Source: Bacteroidales bacterium UBA6408
Lineage (GTDB): Bacteria > Bacteroidota > Bacteroidia > Bacteroidales > UBA932
Assembly (NCBI GenBank): GCA_002439805.1
Contig: DJPQ01000085.1
Coordinates: 12,881 to 76,880, forward strand
DNA: 64,000 nucleotides
Direction: 5' to 3'
Made by a program: the position numbers and the translations under genes. Positions 1-8,664 of this stretch are shown piece after piece. How positions within the stretch are numbered: position 1 is the first letter of the stretch; every line of letters begins with the position of its first letter. The notes under the pieces were generated by a model. The model had not been told where the DNA came from, ran no database searches, and worked only from the letters and a program-made list of their open reading frames with translations.

Positions 1-2
1 CG

Positions 3-833
3 GTGGCGGTGAAGATCGTCCCCGACGAACACAGGCCTCTGGCCCTCAGCATGATTGTCACAGGGTCTTCCATCGCGATGATTCTCGGGATGCCTCTCGG
101 ACGGGTCATCGGCCTGCACATCGGCTGGCGCATGACTTTTCTAAGCATCGGAATCTTCGCCTTCGCAACCTTCCTCTACCTGCTTTTCCTGCTGCCGAAG
201 CTTCAGAACGACGGCGGCTTTTCCGTGAAGAGGCTGCCCGCCCTGTTCCGTAACCGCGCACTGACCGGCCTGTTCTTCTTCACCGCTCTGTTTGCCGGCT
301 CCTACTACACCTGCTACAGCTACATCGAGCCGTTCATGAAACAGGTCGCCGGAATGTCCGACGAGGCTGTGACCGCAGCCCTCATGATTTTCGGCGGAGC
401 GGGTCTTGTGGGAAGCTTCCTCTTCTCGAAGTACTACCGCCGCAACAGCCGCCTGTTCACCACTCTCGTCATGACTGCAATCACCGCAAGCCTCCTGATG
501 TTCTACCCCGTGTCGTCCAGCATATACCTGCTCATAGCCCTCTGCATCCTCTGGGGCGTAGCCGGCACGGCCTACAACGTGTCCATGCAGGACGAGGTCA
601 TAAACCTCACCTCCGCCCATCCGGAATCGACCGCCGTCGCGATGTCAATCTTCTCCGGTATCTTCAATATGGGAATCGGCTGCGGTTCGTTCGCGGGCGG
701 TCTCGTGTGCACTCATCTGTCACTCAGGTATATAGGATATGCCGGAGGCATCGTCGCCGCACTCGCGCTTGCATACTGGCTGCTCCGTCTGTCCGGACTT
801 TTCGAGAAGTCGAAATCCGGCGGGAATGCGTAA
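3..833 (+). CDS. MFS transporter, C-terminal part (cut by window start)
   Basis: The open frame runs in from the left edge, so the first codon shown (a GTG at 3) is probably internal and the N-terminal helices are missing. About 277 residues remain, with roughly eight hydrophobic segments separated by short charged loops, including a Gly/Pro-rich helix (MPLGRVIG) followed by the WRMTF loop. This pattern is typical of the AraJ/SotB-like drug or sugar efflux branch of the major facilitator superfamily. The protein ends in a short charged tail (EKSKSGGNA). The substrate cannot be told from sequence. The next gene downstream is a tRNA with its own promoter. Confidence 0.8.
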   Translation: MAVKIVPDEHRPLALSMIVTGSSIAMILGMPLGRVIGLHIGWRMTFLSIGIFAFATFLYLLFLLPKLQNDGGFSVKRLPALFRNRALTGLFFFTALFAGSYYTCYSYIEPFMKQVAGMSDEAVTAALMIFGGAGLVGSFLFSKYYRRNSRLFTTLVMTAITASLLMFYPVSSSIYLLIALCILWGVAGTAYNVSMQDEVINLTSAHPESTAVAMSIFSGIFNMGIGCGSFAGGLVCTHLSLRYIGYAGGIVAALALAYWLLRLSGLFEKSKSGGNA

Positions 834-885
834 TCCTGCGTGTGACCGGATGATACGGACTATGATGGAAGGATGAGAAATGGGT

Positions 886-916
886 CTTGTATTTTAGAAA
901 TATATGTGTAACTTTG
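886..916 (+). promoter_or_regulatory. Bacteroidota-type promoter for tRNA-Leu
   Basis: The -7 motif TAACTTTG lies at 909-916, with a TTG-containing -33 region about 19 bases upstream. This matches the TAnnTTTG consensus of the primary sigma factor in Bacteroidota. The tRNA begins 30 bases downstream. Confidence 0.65.
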
Positions 917-945
917 CAGTCCGCTTTCGCGGGCATTGCAGCGCT

Positions 946-1027
946 GCGGGCGTGTTGTAATTGGTAGCCAAGCCAGACTTAGGATCTGGTGCCGTGAGGC
1001 GTATGGGTTCGAGTCCCTTCGCCCGCA
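946..1027 (+). tRNA. tRNA-Leu (anticodon TAG)
   Basis: Seen directly: an acceptor stem GCGGGCG/CGCCCGC (946-952 with 1020-1026) and discriminator A at 1027. The anticodon stem CCAGA/TCTGG encloses the loop CTTAGGA, giving anticodon TAG. There is an extended variable arm (class II tRNA) and a TpsiC loop GTTCGAGTC. CCA is not encoded. The long variable arm plus the TAG anticodon identify a leucine tRNA reading CUN codons. Confidence 0.95.
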
Positions 1028-1029
1028 CG

Positions 1030-1058
1030 AAAAAGACAGTCGAAGGGCTGTCTTTTTT
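1030..1058 (+). terminator. Rho-independent terminator after tRNA-Leu
   Basis: AAAAAGACAG (1030-1039) pairs perfectly with CTGTCTTTTT (1048-1057) around an 8-base loop and ends in a T-run. It starts three bases after the tRNA. The A-rich 5' arm means it could also act for leftward transcripts. Confidence 0.85.
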
Positions 1059-1155
1059 CGTACAGTCGAAGGTCCCCGAACCTCAAAACCCTCTGTCTCT
1101 TCGAGACATCTCCCTAGGGAGAATGGAACAGCTCCGCAGTTCTGTCGCCGCCGTC

Positions 1156-4100
1156 CTACTGTGCGGTGCTCCCCTCGAGTTCCTTCTGCTCCTCTTCGGT
1201 GAGAGGGACGACGGCTTCATCGACGGCGGAGACATAGCCTATCCGCTCTTTCTGCCGGCGGATGGCTTCCTGGGCTTCTCCTGCGGCGACGGCTTTCTCG
1301 ACACCGGTCTCGAAGACATTACGGATGGCGTTGGAAAAGCTCATCTTGGACTCGTCGATGGTCTTGGTGAAGACGGGGATGCTGTTCGCGCTCTTGTATT
1401 TCGCCTTGCCTATCCGGAATCTCATGTGGTCGAAGTCCTGTCCATAGAGGTCCACGCCGAACTTGAACACGAGCGGGGACTTGATGACCGAGACATGATA
1501 GCGGAAGGACATATCGAGATTCTGGATGCCGCTCATGGCCAATTCGTAGCGGTCCACATCCACGATGAACGGGAACACTTCCAGTCGGTTGCCGCCGATT
1601 TGCCCCTCGACCGACATCGAGTTTATCTTCAGGTCTCCCTTGTTCTTGAATTTGAGGAGCCTGGTGATTTTACGCAGATCCTCGTCCTGAGCAAGCGTCA
1701 GATCCTTTCCGCCTATGCGCATCACCCCGTTCACGGTCGGCATTATGAAATTCATGTTTGTGTCAAGAGCCGCCGTCCCGGCAAGCTCGCAGGTCAGAAG
1801 ACCGTCGAACGAACTCAGCATCGGCACGATTTCCTTAATCTGCGGCACCATGCTGAACACCTCGGAGGCCGTGAGGTCGATAAGACTGAGATTGAACCCG
1901 GCCTTGATGTTCGTCTTGCTCCGCGTCGCATAGAATCCCTCGAAAAAGAGGTTGCCCATATTTGCGGCCGCGAGCGTGTTGTAAATCTGCACGCAGCGCT
2001 CCTTCACCCTCACGTTGCAGTTCAGCCAGTCTATCGTCATGTTAGCATAGCTGATGTCATAGCCCTCGACAGCCACGTCGGCGATGACATTGGCGGGAAT
2101 CACAATCAGGCCGCCGACCGTGGAGTCTGTCTCCTCGGTCTGCATCTGCGTCACAGCCGACGCAAGGTACTGGCTGTCGCTGAGTTCCGAGGACCCGCTC
2201 ACGGTTCCTGCGACCTTCTGCCCTGCCGCGTAGGCTGCCAGAATCTCGTTGCAGTCAAGCTTCTCCGCCTTTATCTTCATATCCGCCTTCACCGGGCCGC
2301 GCCCGAGCATTGCCCTGCGCAGTCCTGTGATGCCGCCCGTGACATCGACGTCGGATTTTCCGGAGGTCAGGCAGAAGCTTTTGAGATGAATCTCGTTGTT
2401 GTTGAAGTCGAGAGCAACGTCTGAAACCGTGTTCCGCAGAGGGAGCATCGCCGTCACCACCCTTGCCTTGCCGAGTGACAGAGCGCCGCTGAGCCCCCAG
2501 TCCAGAAAATATCTGCGCAGGGTCCCGTCAAGCCTGAAGTCTATGTCCTGCTTGAGGAAATCCTTCTCCCGCAGCCATTCCGGCACATTCCCGGAAGCCA
2601 GGGCCGCCATCCTTTCCCTCCGGGCGACGCTCATCAGCGAGTCCCTCGGCACTTCCGGATATATCCTGGCCAGCGAATCCAGCCTCCTTTCCCGTCTCGC
2701 GGCGCGTTCGGACGTCCTCATCCTTGCCGTGGCGTTCAGATTCACGTCCGACGCGAACACGCGGCCTTCCGTGCTCCTTGCCGACATGCGCCTGTTGCTG
2801 CTGCGGAATGAAAGCACCGGAATCCTGGACCTGCCTCCTCCCTCATGGGTGATTCGGAAGCTGTTTTCCGTGCCGTGCAGCCCGAACGAGGTCTCCGCAC
2901 CGTCCCTGAGCAGCAGCCGCATGCCGCTGAACTGTCCCTTCATCGGATAGAACACCGTGGAGTCCGTCCTGTTCAGGATTCCCGCATCGTTTGTCATCGA
3001 CAGCCTCATCCCGCGTCCATGAAAGGCCAGCTTCCGGCCGTAGGCTGCGCTGACCGTGTCTATGCTCGCGTTCAGTTCCAGCACCCGGGACTTGCGCGAC
3101 AGCCCCTCGTCAGCCTTAGCGCGCCTTGTGACAAGACAGAAGTCAAGGGAGTCGAGGTAGAGGTCCACGCTGTCCGCAGGAGAGATGAAACGGAGGTTCT
3201 GCGCCGCCAGATCCACGTCAAGGTTCGCTTCGGGAAGTCTGTATAAATCCAGCTGTGACATCCTCACGCTGCCCTTAGCCCTGCCCTCCACGATGCCGGA
3301 TGCGCTCATCCCGAGGCTGTCGGGAAGCACCGCAGCGATTTCCTCGAGCCTTGAGCTGAAGGAGATGTCAGGCCTCAGCAGGATGTCGTCCCCGAGCAGG
3401 TCTATGACGCCGAGCGAGCCGGAGAGCTGCGTCGTCCCGAGCGCACAGAGGCAGATATCCGAGAGGTTGAGGCAGTACCTGTCCCTCTCGTCCACTCCTA
3501 TCTCACCCGCGAGCCCCACCTGGGCGGAAATCCCCGTGCCTTCGACGCTCACATTGGCCTTGGGCACGGAAAATTCCCCGTATATCCCCGGCAGCCGCGA
3601 ACCGTCATAGACATAGTGCCCTTCAGCGCCCAGCCTTGCGGAAAATCTCGCGTCCGTCCGGACCATTTCCGCGTCGGCGCTTACAATCCCGCCATATTTT
3701 TCGACCAGTTTCGCGACGTCAATGTCCTCGAAGCTCATTTCCGCTTTCACGTAGAGACTGTCCTGAGGCATCCTCACCTTTCCGGAAAGCGCGAACGGGA
3801 TGTAGGCCACCGACCCGTCCAGGCGCTTGAAATCGAATGCCGGAACCGTGTCCCTGACAAGGTCGAGATGCCCGCGCAGACTCACCGGAATCTCAATCCT
3901 GCCGAAATCCCGCGTCCCGAGGTAGGCCCTTGAGTCGAGGTCAAGGCGCACGTGACGCCCGTTCCTCCCCTCGATGTGCAGCCTGTCAACTCCGGCGAGC
4001 ACGGTGTCCCGTCCCATCCTGCCGGCCGCGAACAGGCTGTCAATCTCCAGCTCAATCTTTCCGACCCTTCTGAAGTCGGAGCGCAGCCTTCCGGCAAAGG

Positions 4101-4890
4101 CCATGTCCTTCAGCGTGATGAACGCGCTGAGAGTGTCTGCGGCGTTTGAATATACAATCGTGGGCCTTCCGCTCATCCTCACTTCCCCGAAGGCGATTCG
4201 CGGCAGAGCGGAATCTCCGCCGTTCCCGTCGCTCTCGTCCGCCAGCCCGGAATCCCCGGTGCTCCCGTCGCTTGCCTCAGCCGTCGCGGAATCTTCCCCT
4301 CCTGCCGCCTGTCCGCTTTCTTCCTCTCCTGTCATTACGTCCCAGTTAGACGAGCCGTCGCTGAACGTGTGGGCGAAAATCCTCGGCTTCACAAGCTCGA
4401 CCATCGGTACGTCAAGCTTCCACGCAAGCAGCCCGAACGGATTGATCTTCACGTCGAGGCGGTCAAAGACCGCGAGGGTGTCGCAGCCCGCGAGCCCAGT
4501 CAGAGAGTCGATTTTCCCGCGTCCCATGAACTGTACCGGCATATCCCTCGTTATCAGGGAGTCGAATCTCTCGTGCGGATATGTAACAGTGCAGCTGTTC
4601 ATCCTGAGCTCGACATTCGGGAACGCGCGGAACATGGATATGCCGATATTCCTGAAACTCAGGTCCGCGCTGACATATTCGTTCGCGTACTTTTCGACGA
4701 TTCCGGTCATCACGGACGGCGACAGGACAATCTGCAGCACGCAGAGGATTCCGATCCATATCCCCAAGGCCCATGCGCATACTTTCAGGACGGCCTTCCG
4801 CACCCTGGCTTTCCGCGCCGTACCTCTCGTCGAATTTTTCGTGTTTTCAGAAATATTCCCGTTTTCCATATATGTCGTGTTCTTCGTCAT
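1156..4890 (-). CDS. AsmA-family protein
   Basis: A very large protein (1244 residues from the ATG at 4890). It has a basic N-terminus, one transmembrane helix near residues 34-56 (VCAWALGIWIGILCVLQIVL), and then a long periplasmic region rich in beta-strand. This is the layout of AsmA/TamB-like proteins implicated in outer-membrane assembly and phospholipid transport. The C-terminal third has the repeated GGxI/LxVxxxxxVDRY-type strands of AsmA-like C-terminal domains. The frame stays open upstream to 5196, but that stretch overlaps the divergent ATPase gene and lies upstream of the TAAATTTG promoter motif, so ATG 4890 (or 4869) is the likely start. It is divergently transcribed from the ATPase at 5011. 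The closing region (VVPLTEEEQKELEG) is acidic and probably disordered. Confidence 0.8.
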   Translation of the reverse strand: MTKNTTYMENGNISENTKNSTRGTARKARVRKAVLKVCAWALGIWIGILCVLQIVLSPSVMTGIVEKYANEYVSADLSFRNIGISMFRAFPNVELRMNSCTVTYPHERFDSLITRDMPVQFMGRGKIDSLTGLAGCDTLAVFDRLDVKINPFGLLAWKLDVPMVELVKPRIFAHTFSDGSSNWDVMTGEEESGQAAGGEDSATAEASDGSTGDSGLADESDGNGGDSALPRIAFGEVRMSGRPTIVYSNAADTLSAFITLKDMAFAGRLRSDFRRVGKIELEIDSLFAAGRMGRDTVLAGVDRLHIEGRNGRHVRLDLDSRAYLGTRDFGRIEIPVSLRGHLDLVRDTVPAFDFKRLDGSVAYIPFALSGKVRMPQDSLYVKAEMSFEDIDVAKLVEKYGGIVSADAEMVRTDARFSARLGAEGHYVYDGSRLPGIYGEFSVPKANVSVEGTGISAQVGLAGEIGVDERDRYCLNLSDICLCALGTTQLSGSLGVIDLLGDDILLRPDISFSSRLEEIAAVLPDSLGMSASGIVEGRAKGSVRMSQLDLYRLPEANLDVDLAAQNLRFISPADSVDLYLDSLDFCLVTRRAKADEGLSRKSRVLELNASIDTVSAAYGRKLAFHGRGMRLSMTNDAGILNRTDSTVFYPMKGQFSGMRLLLRDGAETSFGLHGTENSFRITHEGGGRSRIPVLSFRSSNRRMSARSTEGRVFASDVNLNATARMRTSERAARRERRLDSLARIYPEVPRDSLMSVARRERMAALASGNVPEWLREKDFLKQDIDFRLDGTLRRYFLDWGLSGALSLGKARVVTAMLPLRNTVSDVALDFNNNEIHLKSFCLTSGKSDVDVTGGITGLRRAMLGRGPVKADMKIKAEKLDCNEILAAYAAGQKVAGTVSGSSELSDSQYLASAVTQMQTEETDSTVGGLIVIPANVIADVAVEGYDISYANMTIDWLNCNVRVKERCVQIYNTLAAANMGNLFFEGFYATRSKTNIKAGFNLSLIDLTASEVFSMVPQIKEIVPMLSSFDGLLTCELAGTAALDTNMNFIMPTVNGVMRIGGKDLTLAQDEDLRKITRLLKFKNKGDLKINSMSVEGQIGGNRLEVFPFIVDVDRYELAMSGIQNLDMSFRYHVSVIKSPLVFKFGVDLYGQDFDHMRFRIGKAKYKSANSIPVFTKTIDESKMSFSNAIRNVFETGVEKAVAAGEAQEAIRRQKERIGYVSAVDEAVVPLTEEEQKELEGSTAQ

Positions 4891-4935
4891 CCGTGCTGCG
4901 TATATAATCTCCCGCACATTTCGTGTAAAAGCGTG

Positions 4936-4987
4936 CAAATTTAGTAAAACTAACCCGTACAACATATTTGTTTTTATGCTAAATTTG
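4936..4987. promoter_or_regulatory. Divergent promoter pair, AsmA gene and ATPase gene
   Basis: Two TAAATTTG -7 motifs point away from each other. One is on the minus strand at 4936-4943, 46 bases before the AsmA ATG. The other is on the plus strand at 4980-4987, 23 bases before the ATPase ATG. Both fit TAnnTTTG. Confidence 0.65.
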
Positions 4988-5010
4988 TCGTCCGGTAAGA
5001 TTTTGACGCT

Positions 5011-6141
5011 ATGGACGAGATTTTTGAATTCGACAACTATGTGACGGGACGTTCGTTCGTGGGGCGGCGCCCGGATTGCCTCGCGCTGGGGAATCTCATT
5101 GAAAGTCACGAGAATGTGTGCATATATGATGCGCCGAAGAGCGGAAAGACGTCGCTCGTGCACCAGACTCTCATAAACCTGCGCACGTCGGGACACAGCG
5201 TCGTCGTTCCTGTCTGCGTCCTGACGGGAGTCCGCACAGCGGAGGAACTTGCCGTGCGGATGGTATCGACGCTCATGAAGCAGCTCTGTGACGGCCCGGC
5301 TGATTTTGCGGATTTCATCGCGAGGTGGCTTCCGGACACGAACTTCAGCTTTGACGCGGAACTATATGAGGATTTCGGAAAAATGGCTGTACTTACCGGA
5401 ACGCTTGCTTCGGAAGATCTGACCGCAGTGCTGGCGCTTCCCTACAGAATCGCATCCGAGACTTCTAAGGATCTTTGTCTCGTGTTTGAGGAATTTCAGA
5501 ATATTCTGGAAATCAAGGGATTCGAGCGCATTCTTAAGGAGATGGAGAAAATAGCCTCCGAGAACAGGACCTCGTTCAGCTACATCTTCAGCGGCTCGGC
5601 GACCAACGCGATGAAATGGATTTTTGACTACAGGAAATATTTTTTCCGCAACGTCGTGCACCTTCCGCTTTCCCCGGTGACGGAACAGGAGGTGATGGAG
5701 CACATCGTCTCGGGCTTCCGGCCGACGGGCAAGGTCATCGAGAAGGACCTCATCCAGAAGCCTTACGGGATTTTCAGGGGAAATATGTGGTATCTCAACA
5801 TGATGGCATTCCTCTGTAATGCAAGGGCAATAGGATATATCAACGAAAGGACGATAAGTGACGCCGTGGAGACTGTGATTTCGATGAATCTGCCGCGCTT
5901 CAGGATGATTGTCGATGACCTCACCGTGTTCCAGCTTTCGTTCCTGACGGCGGTGCTGCGCGGAGAGACCCGCTTCAGCGCGTCGGATGTCATCGAAAAG
6001 TATGACCTGCACTCCTCTGCCAACGTGAAGAGGGTGCGGGACGCTCTGATGAAGAAGGAAATCCTGACCTTCACGGCCAAGGACGAGCCGGTGGTGATTG
6101 ATCCGTTGTTCGAGTACTGGTTCAGGAGGGAAATGCTGTGA
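5011..6141 (+). CDS. Archaeal-type P-loop ATPase with C-terminal DUF234-like domain
   Basis: 376 residues. An FVGRR motif at residues 16-20 precedes a P-loop DAPKSGKTS (40-48). A Walker B-like stretch LCLVFEEFQ lies near residues 153-161, and a sensor-like IFSGS segment follows. The C-terminus has a winged-helix feel and ends with the DP.FEYWFRREM motif characteristic of the archaeal-ATPase/DUF234 family that is common in Bacteroidota. These proteins are STAND-related NTPases of mostly unknown role; some are linked to mobile elements or defence. Here it stands alone under its own promoter, divergent from the AsmA gene and upstream of rpsU. Substrate and partner are unknown. Confidence 0.75.
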   Translation: MDEIFEFDNYVTGRSFVGRRPDCLALGNLIESHENVCIYDAPKSGKTSLVHQTLINLRTSGHSVVVPVCVLTGVRTAEELAVRMVSTLMKQLCDGPADFADFIARWLPDTNFSFDAELYEDFGKMAVLTGTLASEDLTAVLALPYRIASETSKDLCLVFEEFQNILEIKGFERILKEMEKIASENRTSFSYIFSGSATNAMKWIFDYRKYFFRNVVHLPLSPVTEQEVMEHIVSGFRPTGKVIEKDLIQKPYGIFRGNMWYLNMMAFLCNARAIGYINERTISDAVETVISMNLPRFRMIVDDLTVFQLSFLTAVLRGETRFSASDVIEKYDLHSSANVKRVRDALMKKEILTFTAKDEPVVIDPLFEYWFRREML

Positions 6142-6149
6142 AAAAATAT

Positions 6150-6179
6150 TTTGAAATCAGAATAATATTCGTATCTTTG
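6150..6179 (+). promoter_or_regulatory. Promoter of rpsU
   Basis: TTTG at 6150-6153 and TATCTTTG at 6172-6179, spaced 18 bases apart, fit the Bacteroidota -33/-7 consensus. The predicted transcript has a leader of about 70 bases before rpsU. Confidence 0.7.
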
Positions 6180-6190
6180 CACGCTCAAAA

Positions 6191-6249
6191 GCCGGGATGT
6201 ATCCCTTGGAGGGATTTTTCTCGGCGATACTATAGGAAAAGGAGGTGAT
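6191..6249 (+). promoter_or_regulatory. rpsU leader: two-tier hairpin followed by a full-strength Shine-Dalgarno
   Basis: GCCGGGA (6191-6197) pairs with TCTCGGC (6219-6225). Inside it, ATCCCT (6201-6206) pairs with AGGGAT (6210-6215). The hairpin is followed by AAGGAGGTGAT at 6239-6249, an 11-base complement of the usual 16S 3' end, with GGAGG 10 bases before the ATG. Shine-Dalgarno sequences are rare in Bacteroidota because the ribosome hides its anti-SD with help from bS21. A strong SD on the bS21 gene fits autoregulation. Confidence 0.7.
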
Positions 6250-6255
6250 ATTAGT

Positions 6256-6450
6256 ATGATTATAGTACCTGTTAAGGAAGGCGAGAACATCGAGAAGGCG
6301 CTCAAGAAGTTCAAGAGAAAATTCGAGAAGACCGGAGCAATCCGCGAGCTGCGTGCCAGAAGAGAGTTCGAGAAACCGTCGGTGAAGGCAAGGAAGGCGA
6401 AGATGAAGGCCATCTACGTTCAGCATCTGCAGCTTCAGGACGAGCAGTAA
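6256..6450 (+). CDS. rpsU: 30S ribosomal protein bS21
   Basis: 64 residues, the normal length for the family. It begins MIIVPVKEGENIEKALKKFKRKFEK and has the RELRARREFEKPS core typical of bS21 in Bacteroidota. It binds the head/platform of the small subunit near the 3' end of 16S rRNA. In Bacteroidota it helps sequester the anti-Shine-Dalgarno sequence together with bS18 and bS6 (established for Flavobacterium ribosomes). The start at 6256 is fixed by the exceptional AAGGAGGTGAT ten bases upstream. The next genes, rplU and rpmA, follow in the same direction. Confidence 0.95.
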   Translation: MIIVPVKEGENIEKALKKFKRKFEKTGAIRELRARREFEKPSVKARKAKMKAIYVQHLQLQDEQ

Positions 6451-6572
6451 TTGCAAATTTTATTTTTTATGGCTGACAAGCTCCTTGAAGAGCCGGTGGA
6501 ATGAGCCCGGCCGCTTGCAGTTGAAACGCGGAGCCTGCCTATGAAGGGCAGTCCCAAAATTTTATAAACAAT
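6451..6572 (+). promoter_or_regulatory. rplU leader region, probably structured
   Basis: 122 bases between rpsU and rplU. It contains a short hairpin CTGCC/GGCAG near its end, GC-rich segments able to pair, and an 11-codon reading frame starting with the ATG near 6470. Ribosomal protein L21 operons often carry an autoregulatory leader; this region could be one, but I cannot match it to a known leader class from memory. Confidence 0.35.
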
Positions 6573-6884
6573 ATGTACGCAATCGTAGAAATTGCAGGTC
6601 AGCAGTTTAAGGTTGAGGCTGGCAAAGAGATTTTCGTGAACCGTCTCGCGGAGCCAAAAGGCACGGCGGTCGAGTTCGCAAAGGTGCTTCTGCTCGACAA
6701 CGACGGAGATGTCAAGGTCGGCGCACCGTATGTGGAGGGCGCAGTTGTGAAAGCTACCGTCCTTGACGATTCCTGCAAGGGCAAGAAGGTTCTTGTCTTC
6801 AAGAAGAAACGTCGCAAGGGGTACCAGAAATGCAATGGTCACCGTCAGTATCTTTCAAAAATCCAGATCAACGAGATCGCTTAA
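6573..6884 (+). CDS. rplU: 50S ribosomal protein bL21
   Basis: 103 residues, normal for the family. It starts MYAIVEIAGQQFKVEAGKEI and ends with the signature region KRRKGYQKCNGHRQYLSKIQI, which contacts 23S rRNA in the large subunit. It is followed after 18 bases by rpmA, the usual rplU-rpmA pair, so the two are almost certainly co-transcribed. Confidence 0.97.
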   Translation: MYAIVEIAGQQFKVEAGKEIFVNRLAEPKGTAVEFAKVLLLDNDGDVKVGAPYVEGAVVKATVLDDSCKGKKVLVFKKKRRKGYQKCNGHRQYLSKIQINEIA

Positions 6885-6902
6885 TTTAGAGGAGAATCAA
6901 TT

Positions 6903-7163
6903 ATGGCACATAAAAAAGGCGTCGGTAGTTCAAAGAACGGTCGTGAGTCAGAAAGCAAACGACTTGGCCTCAAGAAATTCGGTGATCAGGCTGTAAAGGC
7001 CGGCAACATCCTCGTACGTCAGAGAGGTACGGTTCACAACCCTGGTCTCAATGTCGGCATGGGCAGGGATCACACCCTTTACGCGCTGATTGACGGAAGA
7101 GTGAAGTTCTGCAAGAAGGCAGAGAACAAGTCATTCGTCTCGGTTGTTCCTTTTGAGAACTGA
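6903..7163 (+). CDS. rpmA: 50S ribosomal protein bL27
   Basis: 86 residues, starting directly [16 protein letters not shown]. The N-terminal tail reaches the peptidyl-transferase centre. There is no cleavable N-terminal extension of the kind found in Firmicutes. The core [14 protein letters not shown] matches the family. An AGAGGAG stretch lies about 10 bases before the ATG. It sits behind rplU in the standard operon and is followed by a hairpin terminator and copy A of the dispersed stem-loop element. Confidence 0.97.
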   Translation: MAHKKGVGSSKNGRESESKRLGLKKFGDQAVKAGNILVRQRGTVHNPGLNVGMGRDHTLYALIDGRVKFCKKAENKSFVSVVPFEN

Positions 7164-7190
7164 CTCGGGGATTGTATGCTTTGGAATAGT

Positions 7191-7226
7191 GGGTTGTTGC
7201 TCCGAGTTGAGTGGCAACCCGTTTTT
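7191..7226 (+). terminator. Probable terminator of the rplU-rpmA operon
   Basis: GGGTTG at 7191-7196 pairs with CAACCC at 7215-7220 around an 18-base loop and is followed by GTTTTT. It lies 27 bases after the rpmA stop. Confidence 0.65.
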
Positions 7227-7234
7227 GATTTTTG

Positions 7235-7342
7235 TGAGAAAAAGCAATCTGCTGCGTTGGGCTTCGATAATTGAAATCCTCACAACCATCAGGTTGCTGC
7301 GGTTTCAATTTCTTGCCCGCCTTGCATCTTATCTTTTTCTCA
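7235..7342 (+). repeat. Dispersed stem-loop element, copy A (downstream of rpmA)
   Basis: The outer arms TGAGAAAAAG (7235-7244) and CTTTTTCTCA (7333-7342) pair perfectly. The middle stem is GGGC/GCCC and the inner stem AATTGAAA/TTTCAATT. The conserved apical hairpin is CAACC-ATCA-GGTTG, preceded by ATCCTCA and followed by CTGCGG. The conserved basal blocks are CTGCTGCGTTG on the left and CGCCTTGCATC on the right. Same orientation as rpmA. Confidence 0.85.
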
Positions 7343-7390
7343 TCAAAATTCTCTCAGAAATAATAAAGAAATGTTTTAAAATTTAGTGAT

Positions 7391-8662
7391 ATGCTTACAC
7401 TTAAGTTGCTTCGTGAACAGCCGGAGTATGTGATAAGGAAACTGGCTGTGAAGAATTTCGACGCGAAGGAAATCGTGGAGAAAATCAATGCCCTTGACGC
7501 TGACAGGCGCGCACTGCAGACTGAACTTGACGCGAGCCTTGCGGAGCAGAAGAAGATGGCCGCAATGATAGGCGCTCTCATGAAGGAGGGAAAGAAGGAG
7601 CAGGCCGAGGGCGTGAAGTCCGAGGTTGCCGCCCTCAAGGCTCATTCCGGCGATATTGACGCGAAGGCGCAGAAGACTCAGGAAGAGCTCTTGTCTCTGA
7701 TGGTTCTTCTTCCTAACATACCTTGCGACGCCGTGCCTGAGGGCAAGACCGCTGCTGACAATGTCGTGGTGAAGATGGGCAACGAGATTCCTGACCTCGG
7801 ACCTGACGCGCTTCCTCATTGGGAGCTCGCGAAGAAGCTCGACATCATCGACTTTGACCTCGGCGTGAAGCTCACCGGCGCGGGATTTCCTGTCTATAAG
7901 GGCAAGGGCGCGCGTCTTCAGAGAGCGCTCATCAACTATTTCCTCGACATCAACACCAAGGCCGGCTACCTTGAGATTGAGCCTCCGGTGATGGTGAACG
8001 AGGCTTCCGGATTCGGCACGGGCCAGCTTCCTGACAAGGAGGGGCAGATGTACCACGCTACCGTAGATAATTTCTATCTTGTTCCTACAGCCGAGGTGCC
8101 TGTGACCAACATCTACCGCGACGTGATTCTCGGAAACAACGATTTCCCTGTGAAGATGACCGCATATACTCCTTGCTTCCGCCGTGAGGCAGGCTCATAC
8201 GGAAAGGACGTGCGCGGACTCAACAGGCTTCATCAGTTCGACAAGGTTGAGATTGTGCGCATCGAGAAGCCGGAGAACTCATACGCGGCCCTTGACGACA
8301 TGATTGCTCATGTTGAGGGCATTGTGAACAGCCTCGGTCTTCCGTACAGGATTCTTCGTCTTTGCGGCGGTGACATGAGCTTCACTTCAGCAATCACCTA
8401 TGACTTCGAGGTTTATTCAGCAGCCCAGGGACGCTGGCTTGAGATTTCTTCAGTTTCCAACTTCGAGTCCTATCAGGCGAACCGTCTGAAGCTCCGCTAC
8501 AGGACAGAGGACGGCAAGACCGAGCTTGCGCACACTCTGAACGGCTCTTCGCTCGCTCTTCCGCGTGTGGTTGCGGCGCTGCTTGAGAACAACCAGAAGG
8601 ACGGGAAGATTATAATCCCTGAGGCACTTCGGCCTTACACCGGTTTTGACGTAATTGACTAA
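7391..8662 (+). CDS. serS: Seryl-tRNA synthetase
   Basis: 423 residues, the usual length. The N-terminal coiled-coil arm that grips the long variable arm of tRNA-Ser spans about residues 25-105 (MAAMIGALMKEGKKEQAEG). The class II catalytic core follows, with motif 2 at FRREAGSYGKDVRGLNRLHQ and motif 3 at HTLNGSSLALPRVVAALLEN. It charges tRNA-Ser with serine in the cytosol. ATG at 7391 is the natural start (MLTLKLLREQPE is typical). It is downstream of copy A of the stem-loop element and upstream of a collapsed copy. Confidence 0.97.
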   Translation: MLTLKLLREQPEYVIRKLAVKNFDAKEIVEKINALDADRRALQTELDASLAEQKKMAAMIGALMKEGKKEQAEGVKSEVAALKAHSGDIDAKAQKTQEELLSLMVLLPNIPCDAVPEGKTAADNVVVKMGNEIPDLGPDALPHWELAKKLDIIDFDLGVKLTGAGFPVYKGKGARLQRALINYFLDINTKAGYLEIEPPVMVNEASGFGTGQLPDKEGQMYHATVDNFYLVPTAEVPVTNIYRDVILGNNDFPVKMTAYTPCFRREAGSYGKDVRGLNRLHQFDKVEIVRIEKPENSYAALDDMIAHVEGIVNSLGLPYRILRLCGGDMSFTSAITYDFEVYSAAQGRWLEISSVSNFESYQANRLKLRYRTEDGKTELAHTLNGSSLALPRVVAALLENNQKDGKIIIPEALRPYTGFDVID

Positions 8663-8664
8663 AG

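Noticed and set aside
961..2424. Long plus-strand open frame (487 codons) opposite the AsmA gene
   Set aside because: It starts inside tRNA-Leu and is a codon-bias shadow of the minus-strand AsmA coding region; no family features.
3974..5044. 356-codon plus-strand frame opposite the AsmA N-terminus
   Set aside because: Runs through the divergent promoter region and has Ser/Pro-rich shadow composition; AsmA explains the strand.
7235..7342. Could the dispersed elements be a CRISPR array?
   Set aside because: Copies are kilobases apart, single, and stem-variable; there are no regular spacers and no cas genes.
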